Positions 28,070-36,373 of a DNA stretch of 64,000 nucleotides are shown here, one piece after another (the first letter of the stretch is position 1; every line of letters begins with the position of its first letter). Made by a program: the position numbers and the translations under genes. Source of the stretch: Nitrosomonas sp. Nm132 (GTDB lineage Bacteria > Pseudomonadota > Gammaproteobacteria > Burkholderiales > Nitrosomonadaceae); the NCBI RefSeq assembly GCF_900100485.1, contig NZ_FNDH01000008.1, positions 1 through 64,000 on the forward strand, read 5' to 3'. The notes under the pieces were generated by a model that saw only the letters and a program-made list of their open reading frames with translations, was not told the DNA's origin and ran no database searches.

Positions 28070-29583
28070 AAAGAAAGCTATTTTTGTTGTTGCTGCTAAA
28101 TGCACTGGGAAGTTCTGTTTATGCTGCTGAAGATAAAAACACAACTGCTTCCCAGGCTACCGTTGTTTCTGAGCCTGCCGTTAAGCAGAGCAGCTCTTCA
28201 GATACAGGCAAATCGCAGAAAAAGGCGGCAAATCAGGAAATCGTTAATTTAGAAACCGCGTATAAGCGCGAATATGCTTTCCTGGAAACCCAGAAACGGG
28301 AGCTGTCTGAGCGTCTAAAAAACTATCAAGCCAGTGCAAGCCGCGAAGAGCAGACGCTCAGTCACAAGATCAGCGCGCTTGAGCGAGGCTCGGTTGAACG
28401 CTCAGCCAGAATTGATCAGCTCAACGCGCAATTATCAGAAGCTGAACGTAAAGAAGCTGCTGTCACTGAGCGTAGTGATACCCTGGAAATAACCTACGCG
28501 CAAGCAGAAGTGACCCTTAAAAATCATGGCGTTGAAATCCCTGCATCCATTCAAGATACGCAAGGTAACGATCTGATCAGAATAGGCTATGTGTTTAAAC
28601 AAGCACTATCTTTAATTCAGGGGCTGGGTGCAGTCCAGACAAAATCAGGCAATTTCTTCTTGGAGAATGGTAAACAGGCCCAGGGAACCCTTATTCATTT
28701 AGGCAATATCGCGGCCTATGGTGTCAGTGAAGGAGGTAGTGGCAGCTTGGTGCCTGCTGGTGGCGGTGATTTCAAGGTATGGAAGGGCGCGGGTGCAGAA
28801 AGCGCAGTTACTTTTAGCAAAAATCAGCAACCTGATCTATTGCAGTTGTTTTTGTTTGAATCACGCACTAATACGGTTGAAGAACCCCCCGAAAAAACAG
28901 TCATGAGCATTATTGATTCAGGTGGCCCCATTGGCTGGGTCATCGTGATGCTCGGAATCATTGCTGGATTTCTTATCCTGATTCGTGTTTATTTGCTGCA
29001 ATCCAACAGCGCCAATACGAAACAGCTTTCTGATCAGATCATCCATCAGCTTGTAGAAGGCGATTTGGATATTGCCAGAAAGAGCTGTGAAGATAATTCG
29101 TCTGCAATCAGCCGGGTTTTATCGTACACATTGCGCCATTTGAAAGATGATAGAAATCATATGGAAAGCATTGTTTACGAAGCGATTCTGCAAGAATCTG
29201 GGCCGCTGGACCGCTTCGGGCCGGCCATTCTCGTGATTGCTTCGGTGGCGCCGCTGCTTGGTTTGCTGGGAACCGTAACCGGAATGATTGAAACTTTTGA
29301 CATGATTACCGAGTTTGGCACTGGTGATCCGAAATTGTTATCAGAAGGTATCGCGATAGCGCTGGTGACGACAGAGCTGGGCTTGATTGTTGCCATTCCA
29401 GCGTTGTTACTGGGTTCGGTATTGTCTTCCTGGGCGAGGAATATTAAACGTGACATGGAGCATGTCGCGCTCAGAGTTACCAACGTTTTTCTCGGTAGCG
29501 GATCAAGTCTGGACGATTTGAGTGTTTCGAGTACGCAGAGCATTCGCAACAATTCTTTGGTGCTGAGTAGTCAGCCAGCTTAA
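28066..29583 (+). CDS. TtpC-like MotA/TolQ/ExbB proton channel protein with periplasmic extension
   Basis: A 505-residue protein. A signal peptide (MKRKLFLLLLLNALGSSVYA) precedes a large periplasmic region with coiled coil (about residues 60-150). A transmembrane helix follows at about 288-310 (IGWVIVMLGIIAGFLILI), and then a MotA/TolQ/ExbB domain with the proton-channel helices (APLLGLLGTVTGMIETFDMI and IAIALVTTELGLIVAIPALL). ExbB normally lacks the periplasmic part; this extended form is TtpC, required by TonB2 systems of Vibrio and relatives. Translationally coupled to the DUF3450 gene and followed by a second, ordinary ExbB. Confidence 0.9.
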   Translation: MKRKLFLLLLLNALGSSVYAAEDKNTTASQATVVSEPAVKQSSSSDTGKSQKKAANQEIVNLETAYKREYAFLETQKRELSERLKNYQASASREEQTLSHKISALERGSVERSARIDQLNAQLSEAERKEAAVTERSDTLEITYAQAEVTLKNHGVEIPASIQDTQGNDLIRIGYVFKQALSLIQGLGAVQTKSGNFFLENGKQAQGTLIHLGNIAAYGVSEGGSGSLVPAGGGDFKVWKGAGAESAVTFSKNQQPDLLQLFLFESRTNTVEEPPEKTVMSIIDSGGPIGWVIVMLGIIAGFLILIRVYLLQSNSANTKQLSDQIIHQLVEGDLDIARKSCEDNSSAISRVLSYTLRHLKDDRNHMESIVYEAILQESGPLDRFGPAILVIASVAPLLGLLGTVTGMIETFDMITEFGTGDPKLLSEGIAIALVTTELGLIVAIPALLLGSVLSSWARNIKRDMEHVALRVTNVFLGSGSSLDDLSVSSTQSIRNNSLVLSSQPA

Positions 29584-29600
29584 AGAGAATTGCTGAAAGT

Positions 29601-30227
29601 ATGATACCGATGAATATTTCTGAATACATACTGTTAATTAAGGAATTATTTGTTGCTGGCGGAATTGTTATGCCTCCATTGGTGCTTTGCACTTTATTAC
29701 TTTGGTATGGGGTGGGCTATCGATTCTGGGTCATGAAAGAACCTAAATGGATGAGTGTGCGCGATATGTTCAAGTACTATCAGGAACACACTGATAAGCC
29801 TGCCAAAAATATTGTTGCCCGAGCGATGCAGCAAGGCATTGAATTAAGGAAACGCGGAGTCAGGAATCTTCGTCGTCACTTGGATGCCGCTTTCTATGAG
29901 TATGAGAGAGAAATTGGGAAATTTTCTGTTCTCATTCGTGTGGTTGTTCTCATCTCCCCTCTGCTGGGTTTACTGGGAACCGTGATTGGCATGATCGAAA
30001 CCTTCGATTCTTTGGCGACGATGACGCTGTTCTCTCAATCTGGCGGTATTGCAGGCGGCATTGCGCAAGCCTTGTTTACTACTCAAATGGGTTTAACTGT
30101 AGCGATTCCGGGTTTATTAGCACATAGCATCCTCAATAGGAAACAACAACAGATTGAGCAGGATCTTTCTCAAATCAAAGATCTGTTGTGTCATCAAATC
30201 CCCGCCAAAAAACTTAATGGGAAGTAA
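29601..30227 (+). CDS. exbB: ExbB-like biopolymer transport protein
   Basis: A 208-residue MotA/TolQ/ExbB-family protein with three membrane segments: the first near residues 14-36 (VAGGIVMPPLVLCTLLLWYG), then LISPLLGLLGTVIGMIETFD, and FTTQMGLTVAIPGLLAHSIL. This is the TonB2-type ExbB, forming the stator-like proton channel with ExbD that energises TonB. It lies 17 bp after the TtpC-like gene and 6 bp before exbD. An in-frame ATG three codons downstream could be the actual start. Confidence 0.92.
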   Translation: MIPMNISEYILLIKELFVAGGIVMPPLVLCTLLLWYGVGYRFWVMKEPKWMSVRDMFKYYQEHTDKPAKNIVARAMQQGIELRKRGVRNLRRHLDAAFYEYEREIGKFSVLIRVVVLISPLLGLLGTVIGMIETFDSLATMTLFSQSGGIAGGIAQALFTTQMGLTVAIPGLLAHSILNRKQQQIEQDLSQIKDLLCHQIPAKKLNGK

Positions 30228-30233
30228 TCAACT

Positions 30234-30638
30234 ATGAGATGCAAAGAATCCAATGAAGCTGAAGCCACGATTGATATGGCTCCCTTGATCGATATCGTTT
30301 TTATTTTATTGATTTTCTTCATGGTAACGACGACTTTCGTCAAAGATATGAAACTGGAGCTGGAGCGGCCTAAGGCAAGTAGCTCTGTCACCGCTTCGAG
30401 TAAGGCAATCCGCTTGTTTATTGACCGTAATGGCGATACTTACATGGATGGTGAATTGGTACGCTTGTGGTCGATACAAAGTAAGTTGCGCGATTTATTG
30501 AGCACCTCTTCCAGCAAAGTGATTCTGGTCGTTACCGATGAAGGTGTTCCTGCAGGAAAACTGGTCGAGGTAGTAGATCAGGCACGCCTGGCGGGAGCAG
30601 AAAGTGTGGGCGTGGCAACTAAAAAAGAAGCGGGGTGA
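30234..30638 (+). CDS. exbD: ExbD-like biopolymer transport protein
   Basis: A 134-residue protein with a short cytoplasmic N terminus, one membrane helix (about residues 17-38) that contains the proton-carrying aspartate in APLIDIVFILLIFFM, and a periplasmic ExbD domain ending in VVDQARLAGAESVGVATKK. With ExbB it converts proton-motive force into TonB movement. It is packed tightly between exbB and tonB. Confidence 0.94.
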   Translation: MRCKESNEAEATIDMAPLIDIVFILLIFFMVTTTFVKDMKLELERPKASSSVTASSKAIRLFIDRNGDTYMDGELVRLWSIQSKLRDLLSTSSSKVILVVTDEGVPAGKLVEVVDQARLAGAESVGVATKKEAG

Positions 30639-30645
30639 TGCCAAT

Positions 30646-31284
30646 ATGGAAACGAATAAGTTTAATCAGCACCTGGCAGGATTTGTATCGATGTTATTTG
30701 GACTGATTTTGGTTTTCGGTCTGATATTGGTGATGAATCATTATATGGGGCAGATGGAGAAAGCACCGCCGCAAGAAGTAACAGAGATTAGTATGACCAA
30801 ACAGATCAAGCAAGAACCTAAAAAGGAGATCAAGAAAGTAGAGCCGAAGAAACAAGTGACTCGACATCAAGCGCCAGCGCCTTTTAAAGGGTTTGATACC
30901 GCGCTTTCTGGCATTGATCTGGGAATGCTTGGGTTGGATGATGGGCAGGGGAGGGAGTTGGATAATAGCTTATTAGGTAAAACAGGTAATTCGGTGATGA
31001 CTGCAGAGTTAGTGGATGTTCCGCCGAAACCCATTACAAGAGGGACTTTCAAGTATCCGCCAGCAGCAAAAAAGAAGGGTATTAAAGGCTATGTTCTCTT
31101 GTCGGTGCTTGTCGATGTGGATGGTTCGGTCAACCAGGTACAAGTGCTGGAGTCAAATCCATCGGGAATTTTTGATTCGGCTGCTTTGCAAGGTATCCGC
31201 GACTGGCAATTCGAGCCAGCAAAATATAAGGGGGAAACTGTCAAGGTATGGGCAAAACAAAAGATTCGCTTCGATTTATCCTGA
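30646..31284 (+). CDS. tonB: TonB-family energy transducer
   Basis: A protein of about 212 residues. One membrane helix (LFGLILVFGLILVMNHYM) is followed by a Lys/Pro/Glu-rich linker (KQIKQEPKKEIKKVEPKK) and a C-terminal TonB domain with KYPPAAKKKGIKGYVLLSV and DSAALQGIRDWQFEPAK. It spans the periplasm to contact the TonB box of outer-membrane receptors. The frame can be read from 30604, overlapping exbD, but ATG 30646 directly precedes the membrane segment. The linker is short, like that of TonB2 rather than TonB1. Confidence 0.92.
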   Translation: METNKFNQHLAGFVSMLFGLILVFGLILVMNHYMGQMEKAPPQEVTEISMTKQIKQEPKKEIKKVEPKKQVTRHQAPAPFKGFDTALSGIDLGMLGLDDGQGRELDNSLLGKTGNSVMTAELVDVPPKPITRGTFKYPPAAKKKGIKGYVLLSVLVDVDGSVNQVQVLESNPSGIFDSAALQGIRDWQFEPAKYKGETVKVWAKQKIRFDLS

Positions 31285-31311
31285 TTCTCCAGTCTGAACT
31301 CAATAAATAAA

Positions 31312-32481
31312 ATGAAATACCAGATAGCCAGGCTAGCTCATTATTTCGTGATTATTTTTATCTTGGGCTATTACGCCAGCGTTGTGTGCGCAACCGAGAA
31401 TAAAGCACAGCCAACAGATTTTATGGAGCTTGCGGCGGTCATGCTAAAAGACGGCCATAGTGATCGTGCTTTATTGGCGTTGCAAAACGTTGATCTGGAG
31501 GACAAGAAAACAGATCTGGCAAGATTTTACACGCTGCAGGGTCTGGCTTACATGAATCTGAATGATCTCGTAGCCGCCAAGGACAGCTTGCAGCAGGCTG
31601 TTAAGAATGGGCAGAAGGATCAGGTAATCTTTATCTATTTGGCCCAAGTCTATTTCGGGCTCAAAGATTATCAGCAAACGATTCAGGCCATTGTTAAAGC
31701 GGGTGATCAGGTCAATAAGGATGCTTCTTTAATCAGCTTAAAAGCGGAATCCTATTGGCTCCTGAAAGAAACTGATGCGTCCATTAATGCCTTAAATGAA
31801 GGGCAGAAAATCTTTTCAGGCGATTTCCGTTTCCTTAAGCGTAAAGTTTTTTATTTTGCCGAACTTGGGTTATATCAGGAAGCAGCCAAGCTTGGCAAAG
31901 AATACCTTAAGCGATCAAAAGCTGCCGCCACCGATTATATTGCGATCGGGAATGCATTAAGGCTCAGCAAGGAATATCAAGAAGCATTGAATATTCTGGA
32001 AATTGCGCGCTTGCAGTTTCCTCATGATGACAGGGTTGCAAAACTGCTTGCGCATACTTATCTGGATCAAGGAAAACTGAATTCGGCGGCATTTATTCTT
32101 GAGCAAGCCGCTTTACTGAATCCAGCCTTGCAAGCTGAAGCAGCCGAAATCTACCGGCGTGCGGGGCGTTTTCATAAGGCATTGACGCTCAATGAAAGTA
32201 TCAGAGATCAAAAAGTAAAATTTAAACAAAGATTATCCATTCTTCTTGCATTAAAGCAGTTTGAGCGTGCCGCCAATATGGAATCCAGTTTATACCGGTC
32301 TGGATTATTGGAGGATCAAGAGGTCCGCTATGCGCTGGCGTATGCCTTGTTTTCAAGCCGCCGCTTTCCAGAGGCTAATAAACATCTGGATCATCTAAAG
32401 AATGCTGAGCTTTTCAGAAAAGGGACCGAACTTCGCCGCTTAATGGAAGTTTGCAAAACCGAGCCATGGCAATGTACGTAG
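31312..32481 (+). CDS. TPR-repeat protein of the TonB cluster
   Basis: A 389-residue secreted or periplasmic protein with a signal peptide ending near VVCA-TE and an almost continuous series of tetratricopeptide-like helix pairs (for example FYTLQGLAYMNLNDLVAAKD, YLAQVYFGLKDYQQTI, and AIGNALRLSKEYQEAL). It follows tonB by 27 bp. TPR proteins are regular members of TtpC-type TonB clusters, where they presumably scaffold the complex; the partner is not known. Confidence 0.85.
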   Translation: MKYQIARLAHYFVIIFILGYYASVVCATENKAQPTDFMELAAVMLKDGHSDRALLALQNVDLEDKKTDLARFYTLQGLAYMNLNDLVAAKDSLQQAVKNGQKDQVIFIYLAQVYFGLKDYQQTIQAIVKAGDQVNKDASLISLKAESYWLLKETDASINALNEGQKIFSGDFRFLKRKVFYFAELGLYQEAAKLGKEYLKRSKAAATDYIAIGNALRLSKEYQEALNILEIARLQFPHDDRVAKLLAHTYLDQGKLNSAAFILEQAALLNPALQAEAAEIYRRAGRFHKALTLNESIRDQKVKFKQRLSILLALKQFERAANMESSLYRSGLLEDQEVRYALAYALFSSRRFPEANKHLDHLKNAELFRKGTELRRLMEVCKTEPWQCT

Positions 32482-32744
32482 TTCTATTTCGTGCAATTCA
32501 GGAATCCTGCGATGGCTGCCTGGAATCACGATCTGCTATCAGTAAGCTGACAGTCAATCCGGACCAGGAAACGTCATCCTTCGTATTTATGCCCCCTTAG
32601 TGCCTACCTAAGACTATTTCCTTAACTTACCAACTGAAACTTTATCTTCACGAGCAATTGAATTGCAGGTGGAGAGGGGTCTTTATACGCCAAATGAACA
32701 GTGAATCTAACAAATTTTTCTGGTCTTGTGTTTTGTCGACAATC

Positions 32745-35700
32745 ATGAGTGATCGATATTTTTATGATCTTTTTTGCAAAATACTGCATAAAAATAGATT
32801 GAAACCATGTGTTCTTTCTTTACTGGCGCTGATGGCTGTTGTTCTGCTAAGCCCTTCCGCCTGGGGAGACACTGAAAAGGCTGATTTCTCAATTCACCTG
32901 TTCCAGAATGGATTGCCGGTTGCTGACGCTGAGTTGTTTATTAGTAGCGATTCTTTTGAGAAAACGAGTCCGAAAATGATTTTCGATTCCATGCCATCCA
33001 CTTTTAGCTGGCGAGTGGATGAGGATTCCTCAATTAAGACCAATTCAAATGGCAGTGTAGCCGGGAAATTACCGCCCGGGACTTATCACATGACAATCAA
33101 GACAAAAGATCAGAAATTTGCCTTTGATTTGCCGCTACGACCGGCAGAAAATGCACAGATTCTTATCACTTTTTATGCGAATAAAAAGAAACCGTTATTG
33201 AATATTGAGAGTTCAGTCGCAGGTACAATTGCAGGATCAGATATGCCTGTTGAAGAGATTCGTGATGAGGGTGAAGGAACGATCACTGTACAAGTTTTAT
33301 CTGCAGAAACAGAAAAGCCGATTAAAGATGTGCAAGTCTTTCTGAGTGGATCAAGGCAGAAACTGAGAACCGATGAGAAAGGGCAGGTAACAGCAGCTAT
33401 TCCTGTAGGCGGTTACAGCGTTTCATTATTGCATAGCGCTTATAGCAGTCAAACACAGGATGATGTGAAGATTGATAAGGGTAAGGATACCCATTTAACC
33501 TTCAAATTAACGCCCGCAGGGATTGAACTGGCAGAGTACGTGGTTCTGGAGCCTTTTTTGGCAGGAACCATCGCTTCTGTTATTGAAGAACAAAAAACTT
33601 CCTCAGCAGTAACAACCATTCTGGGTGCCGAGCAGTTTAGTCGTAGTGGCGACAGTGATGTTGCCAGTGCGTTAAAAAGAGCTTCCGGGCTAACGCTGGT
33701 AGGAGGACAATTTGTTTTTATCCGTGGACTGGGTGAGCGTTTTTCTACAACACTTGTCAATGGCGCTGCGATACCCAGCCCGGATGCGACGCGACGCGTT
33801 GTACCCTTGGATCTTTTTCCCACCAGTATTCTTGAGAGCGTTATGGTGCAAAAAACATATTCGGCAGATCGCCAGGGAGAATTTGCTGGTGGTACGCTGG
33901 AAATGCGCACGCACGGTATTCCGGATGCATTCTTCTTCAATTTTAATGCGCAAATAGGTTTTAATGATAATGCAACTTTCCTTAATGGCTTGACTTACAA
34001 GGGAGGGGGAACTGATTTTTTAAGTTATGACGACGGCGCGCGTGCATTACCTGATTCCATTGGAGATGCCACAGAGAACGGTAAAACCATCCAGCCTGCA
34101 ACTGTTTTTAATCCGGATGGATTTTCACCTGCCGAGATTGAAACGTTTGGTGAAGATTTATCAGGTGTATGGGATGTAACTAAAAATAAACGAGGACCTG
34201 ATGCCGGCTTTCAGACTTCAGTGGGTGACAGTTTTGCATTGGGCAATTTTAGGCTGGGTTATATGGCTGCAGGAGGATGGAAACAGGAATTCAGGACTCA
34301 AAATGAGATCAATCGAGAGTTTGCCGCTAGCGGTAATAGTGATAACAGCTTAAGGTTGACTCGAGATTTTGATGTGCGCCGATCCCTGCAGGAGGTGCAG
34401 TTAAATGGTTATTTAGCAACGGAAGCTCAGTACAAAGATAATCATCGATTGTTTACCAAGACCATGTTTCTGCGTCAATCATTTGATGAAGCTAGAATTG
34501 ATCAAGGTTTTACCGATGCCGAAACAGCTGATATTCGAAGAACGAAACTTAAATTTTTTTCAAACCAATTGTTAATGCAACAAGTGGGGGGTGACCATCG
34601 TTTTGATTGGTTGAAAGATTTATCCATTAATTGGTTATATACGCATGCAACTGCAAACAGAGACGAGCCTAAAACGAGGGACTATCGTTATGATGCGGAT
34701 GCGCAAGGTAACTTTTCCTTCTCTCGCAGGGCGGACAGTAACCAGGTTTTATATGCCGATCTGGAAGATAAAGACCAAAGTTGGCGTATGGATGCAAAAC
34801 TGCCCTTTCAATTTTTTACAGATTACAAACTCTCACTCGGTAGTGGTTTTATTACCCAGAAAAAAAACAGAGAATCGAGCATACAGCGCTTTAATTATTT
34901 TCCGGCTGGGCCGGATGCCAGAAGGCCGGCAGTACTGTCACAACCTTCTCTGGAAGACATTCTTCAGCCAGCCTTCATTGGTACGAATGGATTTCAATTA
35001 CGCGATGTAACGCGACCTACGGATAGTTATAACGCTTCCCAGGATCTTCTGTCCTATTATGGGAAAATGGATCTGTCGTTATATGACAAAGTTAATTTAA
35101 CGGGAGGGTTACGCTGGGAAGACAATGACCAGTTTGTTGAAACTTTCCAGAATGTAGCTAACGCAAATCAACCCATTATTACCAAAATCAAAAGAATTGA
35201 TACGTTACCTTCTGCAACGGCAACCTGGTTCATTTCTGATAGACAGCAGTTACGTGCGGGTTTTAGTCAAACGCTATCAAGACCTGATTTTAGGGAATTA
35301 TCTCCCGCACCCTTTACAGATATCAGTACGAATCAAGAAACCATTGGAAATCCAGACTTAAAGCAAACGGATATTACAAATTATGATGTACGGTGGGAAT
35401 ATTACCTATCACCCAATGAAAACATACTGGCCAGTTTCTTCTGGAAAGATCTGACCAATCCAATCGAATTAGTCGCTTTGCCGGGAACAGCTGGGCTTAA
35501 TACATTTCAGAATACCGATAAAGCGACTATTTATGGGTTTGAGTTTGAATGGTTAAAGGGGCTGGGTGTTATACATCGTCATCTGCAGAATTTTTATGTC
35601 GGTGGCAATTACACCTGGTCAGATTCAAATGTTGAGCTCAACGCCAAGAATCTTGAAGCGCAAACCACGTCCGAAAGACGCTTGCAAGGGCATTCTTCAC

Positions 35701-36002
35701 AAATTTTTAATTTTCAGATAGGGTATGACAATCCAGCTTGGAAGACGCAAGCTACCCTGCTATACAATATTGCCAGTAAACGGATCGTGGCAGCTGGCGT
35801 GCTTGGTGCGCCGGATAAATATGAACAGCCTTTTCATCAACTGGACTTTGTTATTAGCCAGAATTTATATAAAGGGTTGTCAATGCAAGCCACAATGCAG
35901 AATTTACTGGATGATGACGTGCTCATTAAGCAAGGCGATGAAGTGACACGCCAGTTCCGCCGCGGGCGTACGTTTAAACTAAACTTCCGTTTTGCTTACT
36001 GA
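32745..36002 (+). CDS. TonB-dependent outer-membrane receptor with N-terminal regulatory-like domains
   Basis: A receptor of about 1085 residues. A signal peptide (LSLLALMAVVLLSPSAWG) leads to two N-terminal beta-rich domains, the second resembling a carboxypeptidase-regulatory domain (ETEKPIKDVQVFLSGSRQ). The plug follows with FVFIRGLGERFSTTLVNGA and GEFAGGTLEMRTHGIPD, and then a beta-barrel ending in the expected aromatic C terminus (KLNFRFAY). The frame is open from a TTG at 32658, with ATGs at 32694 and 32745; the last is chosen because the signal peptide follows it, but none has a good SD. The substrate is unknown. It lies immediately after a complete TonB complex and before a secreted beta-helix protein, so the three are probably one uptake or surface system. 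Confidence 0.88.
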   Translation: MSDRYFYDLFCKILHKNRLKPCVLSLLALMAVVLLSPSAWGDTEKADFSIHLFQNGLPVADAELFISSDSFEKTSPKMIFDSMPSTFSWRVDEDSSIKTNSNGSVAGKLPPGTYHMTIKTKDQKFAFDLPLRPAENAQILITFYANKKKPLLNIESSVAGTIAGSDMPVEEIRDEGEGTITVQVLSAETEKPIKDVQVFLSGSRQKLRTDEKGQVTAAIPVGGYSVSLLHSAYSSQTQDDVKIDKGKDTHLTFKLTPAGIELAEYVVLEPFLAGTIASVIEEQKTSSAVTTILGAEQFSRSGDSDVASALKRASGLTLVGGQFVFIRGLGERFSTTLVNGAAIPSPDATRRVVPLDLFPTSILESVMVQKTYSADRQGEFAGGTLEMRTHGIPDAFFFNFNAQIGFNDNATFLNGLTYKGGGTDFLSYDDGARALPDSIGDATENGKTIQPATVFNPDGFSPAEIETFGEDLSGVWDVTKNKRGPDAGFQTSVGDSFALGNFRLGYMAAGGWKQEFRTQNEINREFAASGNSDNSLRLTRDFDVRRSLQEVQLNGYLATEAQYKDNHRLFTKTMFLRQSFDEARIDQGFTDAETADIRRTKLKFFSNQLLMQQVGGDHRFDWLKDLSINWLYTHATANRDEPKTRDYRYDADAQGNFSFSRRADSNQVLYADLEDKDQSWRMDAKLPFQFFTDYKLSLGSGFITQKKNRESSIQRFNYFPAGPDARRPAVLSQPSLEDILQPAFIGTNGFQLRDVTRPTDSYNASQDLLSYYGKMDLSLYDKVNLTGGLRWEDNDQFVETFQNVANANQPIITKIKRIDTLPSATATWFISDRQQLRAGFSQTLSRPDFRELSPAPFTDISTNQETIGNPDLKQTDITNYDVRWEYYLSPNENILASFFWKDLTNPIELVALPGTAGLNTFQNTDKATIYGFEFEWLKGLGVIHRHLQNFYVGGNYTWSDSNVELNAKNLEAQTTSERRLQGHSSQIFNFQIGYDNPAWKTQATLLYNIASKRIVAAGVLGAPDKYEQPFHQLDFVISQNLYKGLSMQATMQNLLDDDVLIKQGDEVTRQFRRGRTFKLNFRFAY

Positions 36003-36092
36003 TGAAGGATGGGAAGTAGTTGTTCATCTGATCCTCGTTTATGCCTTCATAGTGCGCCATCATAAGACATAAACTTCTAACTTTCTGATATC

Positions 36093-36224
36093 TAGTGGAT
36101 CGTTCCAGTAAAACCATTACCGTTCGTGGTGAGCTTGTCAAACCGCTAAGCAACTGACATCGGCCCTCGACAGGCTCAGGCCGAACGGCGTTTTCTGTAA
36201 CCGTTATGCTGGAACGGTCTACTA
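36093..36224. repeat. 132-bp palindromic REP/MITE-like element
   Basis: The ends TAGTGGATCGTTCCAG and CTGGAACGGTCTACTA are inverted repeats matching at 14 of 16 positions. Inside are two further complementary arms, CCGTTCGTGGTGAGCTTGTC and GGCCCTCGACAGGCTCAGGC, which resemble the dispersed GTTCGTGGTGAGCTTGTC type repeat seen in many betaproteobacterial genomes. It codes for nothing and sits in the 371-bp gap between the receptor and the beta-helix gene. Confidence 0.75.
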
Positions 36225-36373
36225 GGCCCTGCTGTCCAAGTATCCGCGGTCGTGATGAGAAGCGGTTTGATAAGTAGTGGTATTTTTATATTTTAATGTA
36301 ATAGTAATACGCTTGTAATGTTGGCTTGTTAGATTTGCGCTACCTTAAATAAAAACTTGGAGGTGGGTGAATC

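Noticed and set aside
33449-33957. Long open frames on the opposite strand within the receptor gene.
   Set aside because: They are shadows of the receptor coding sequence; no similarity to a protein and no ribosome-binding site.
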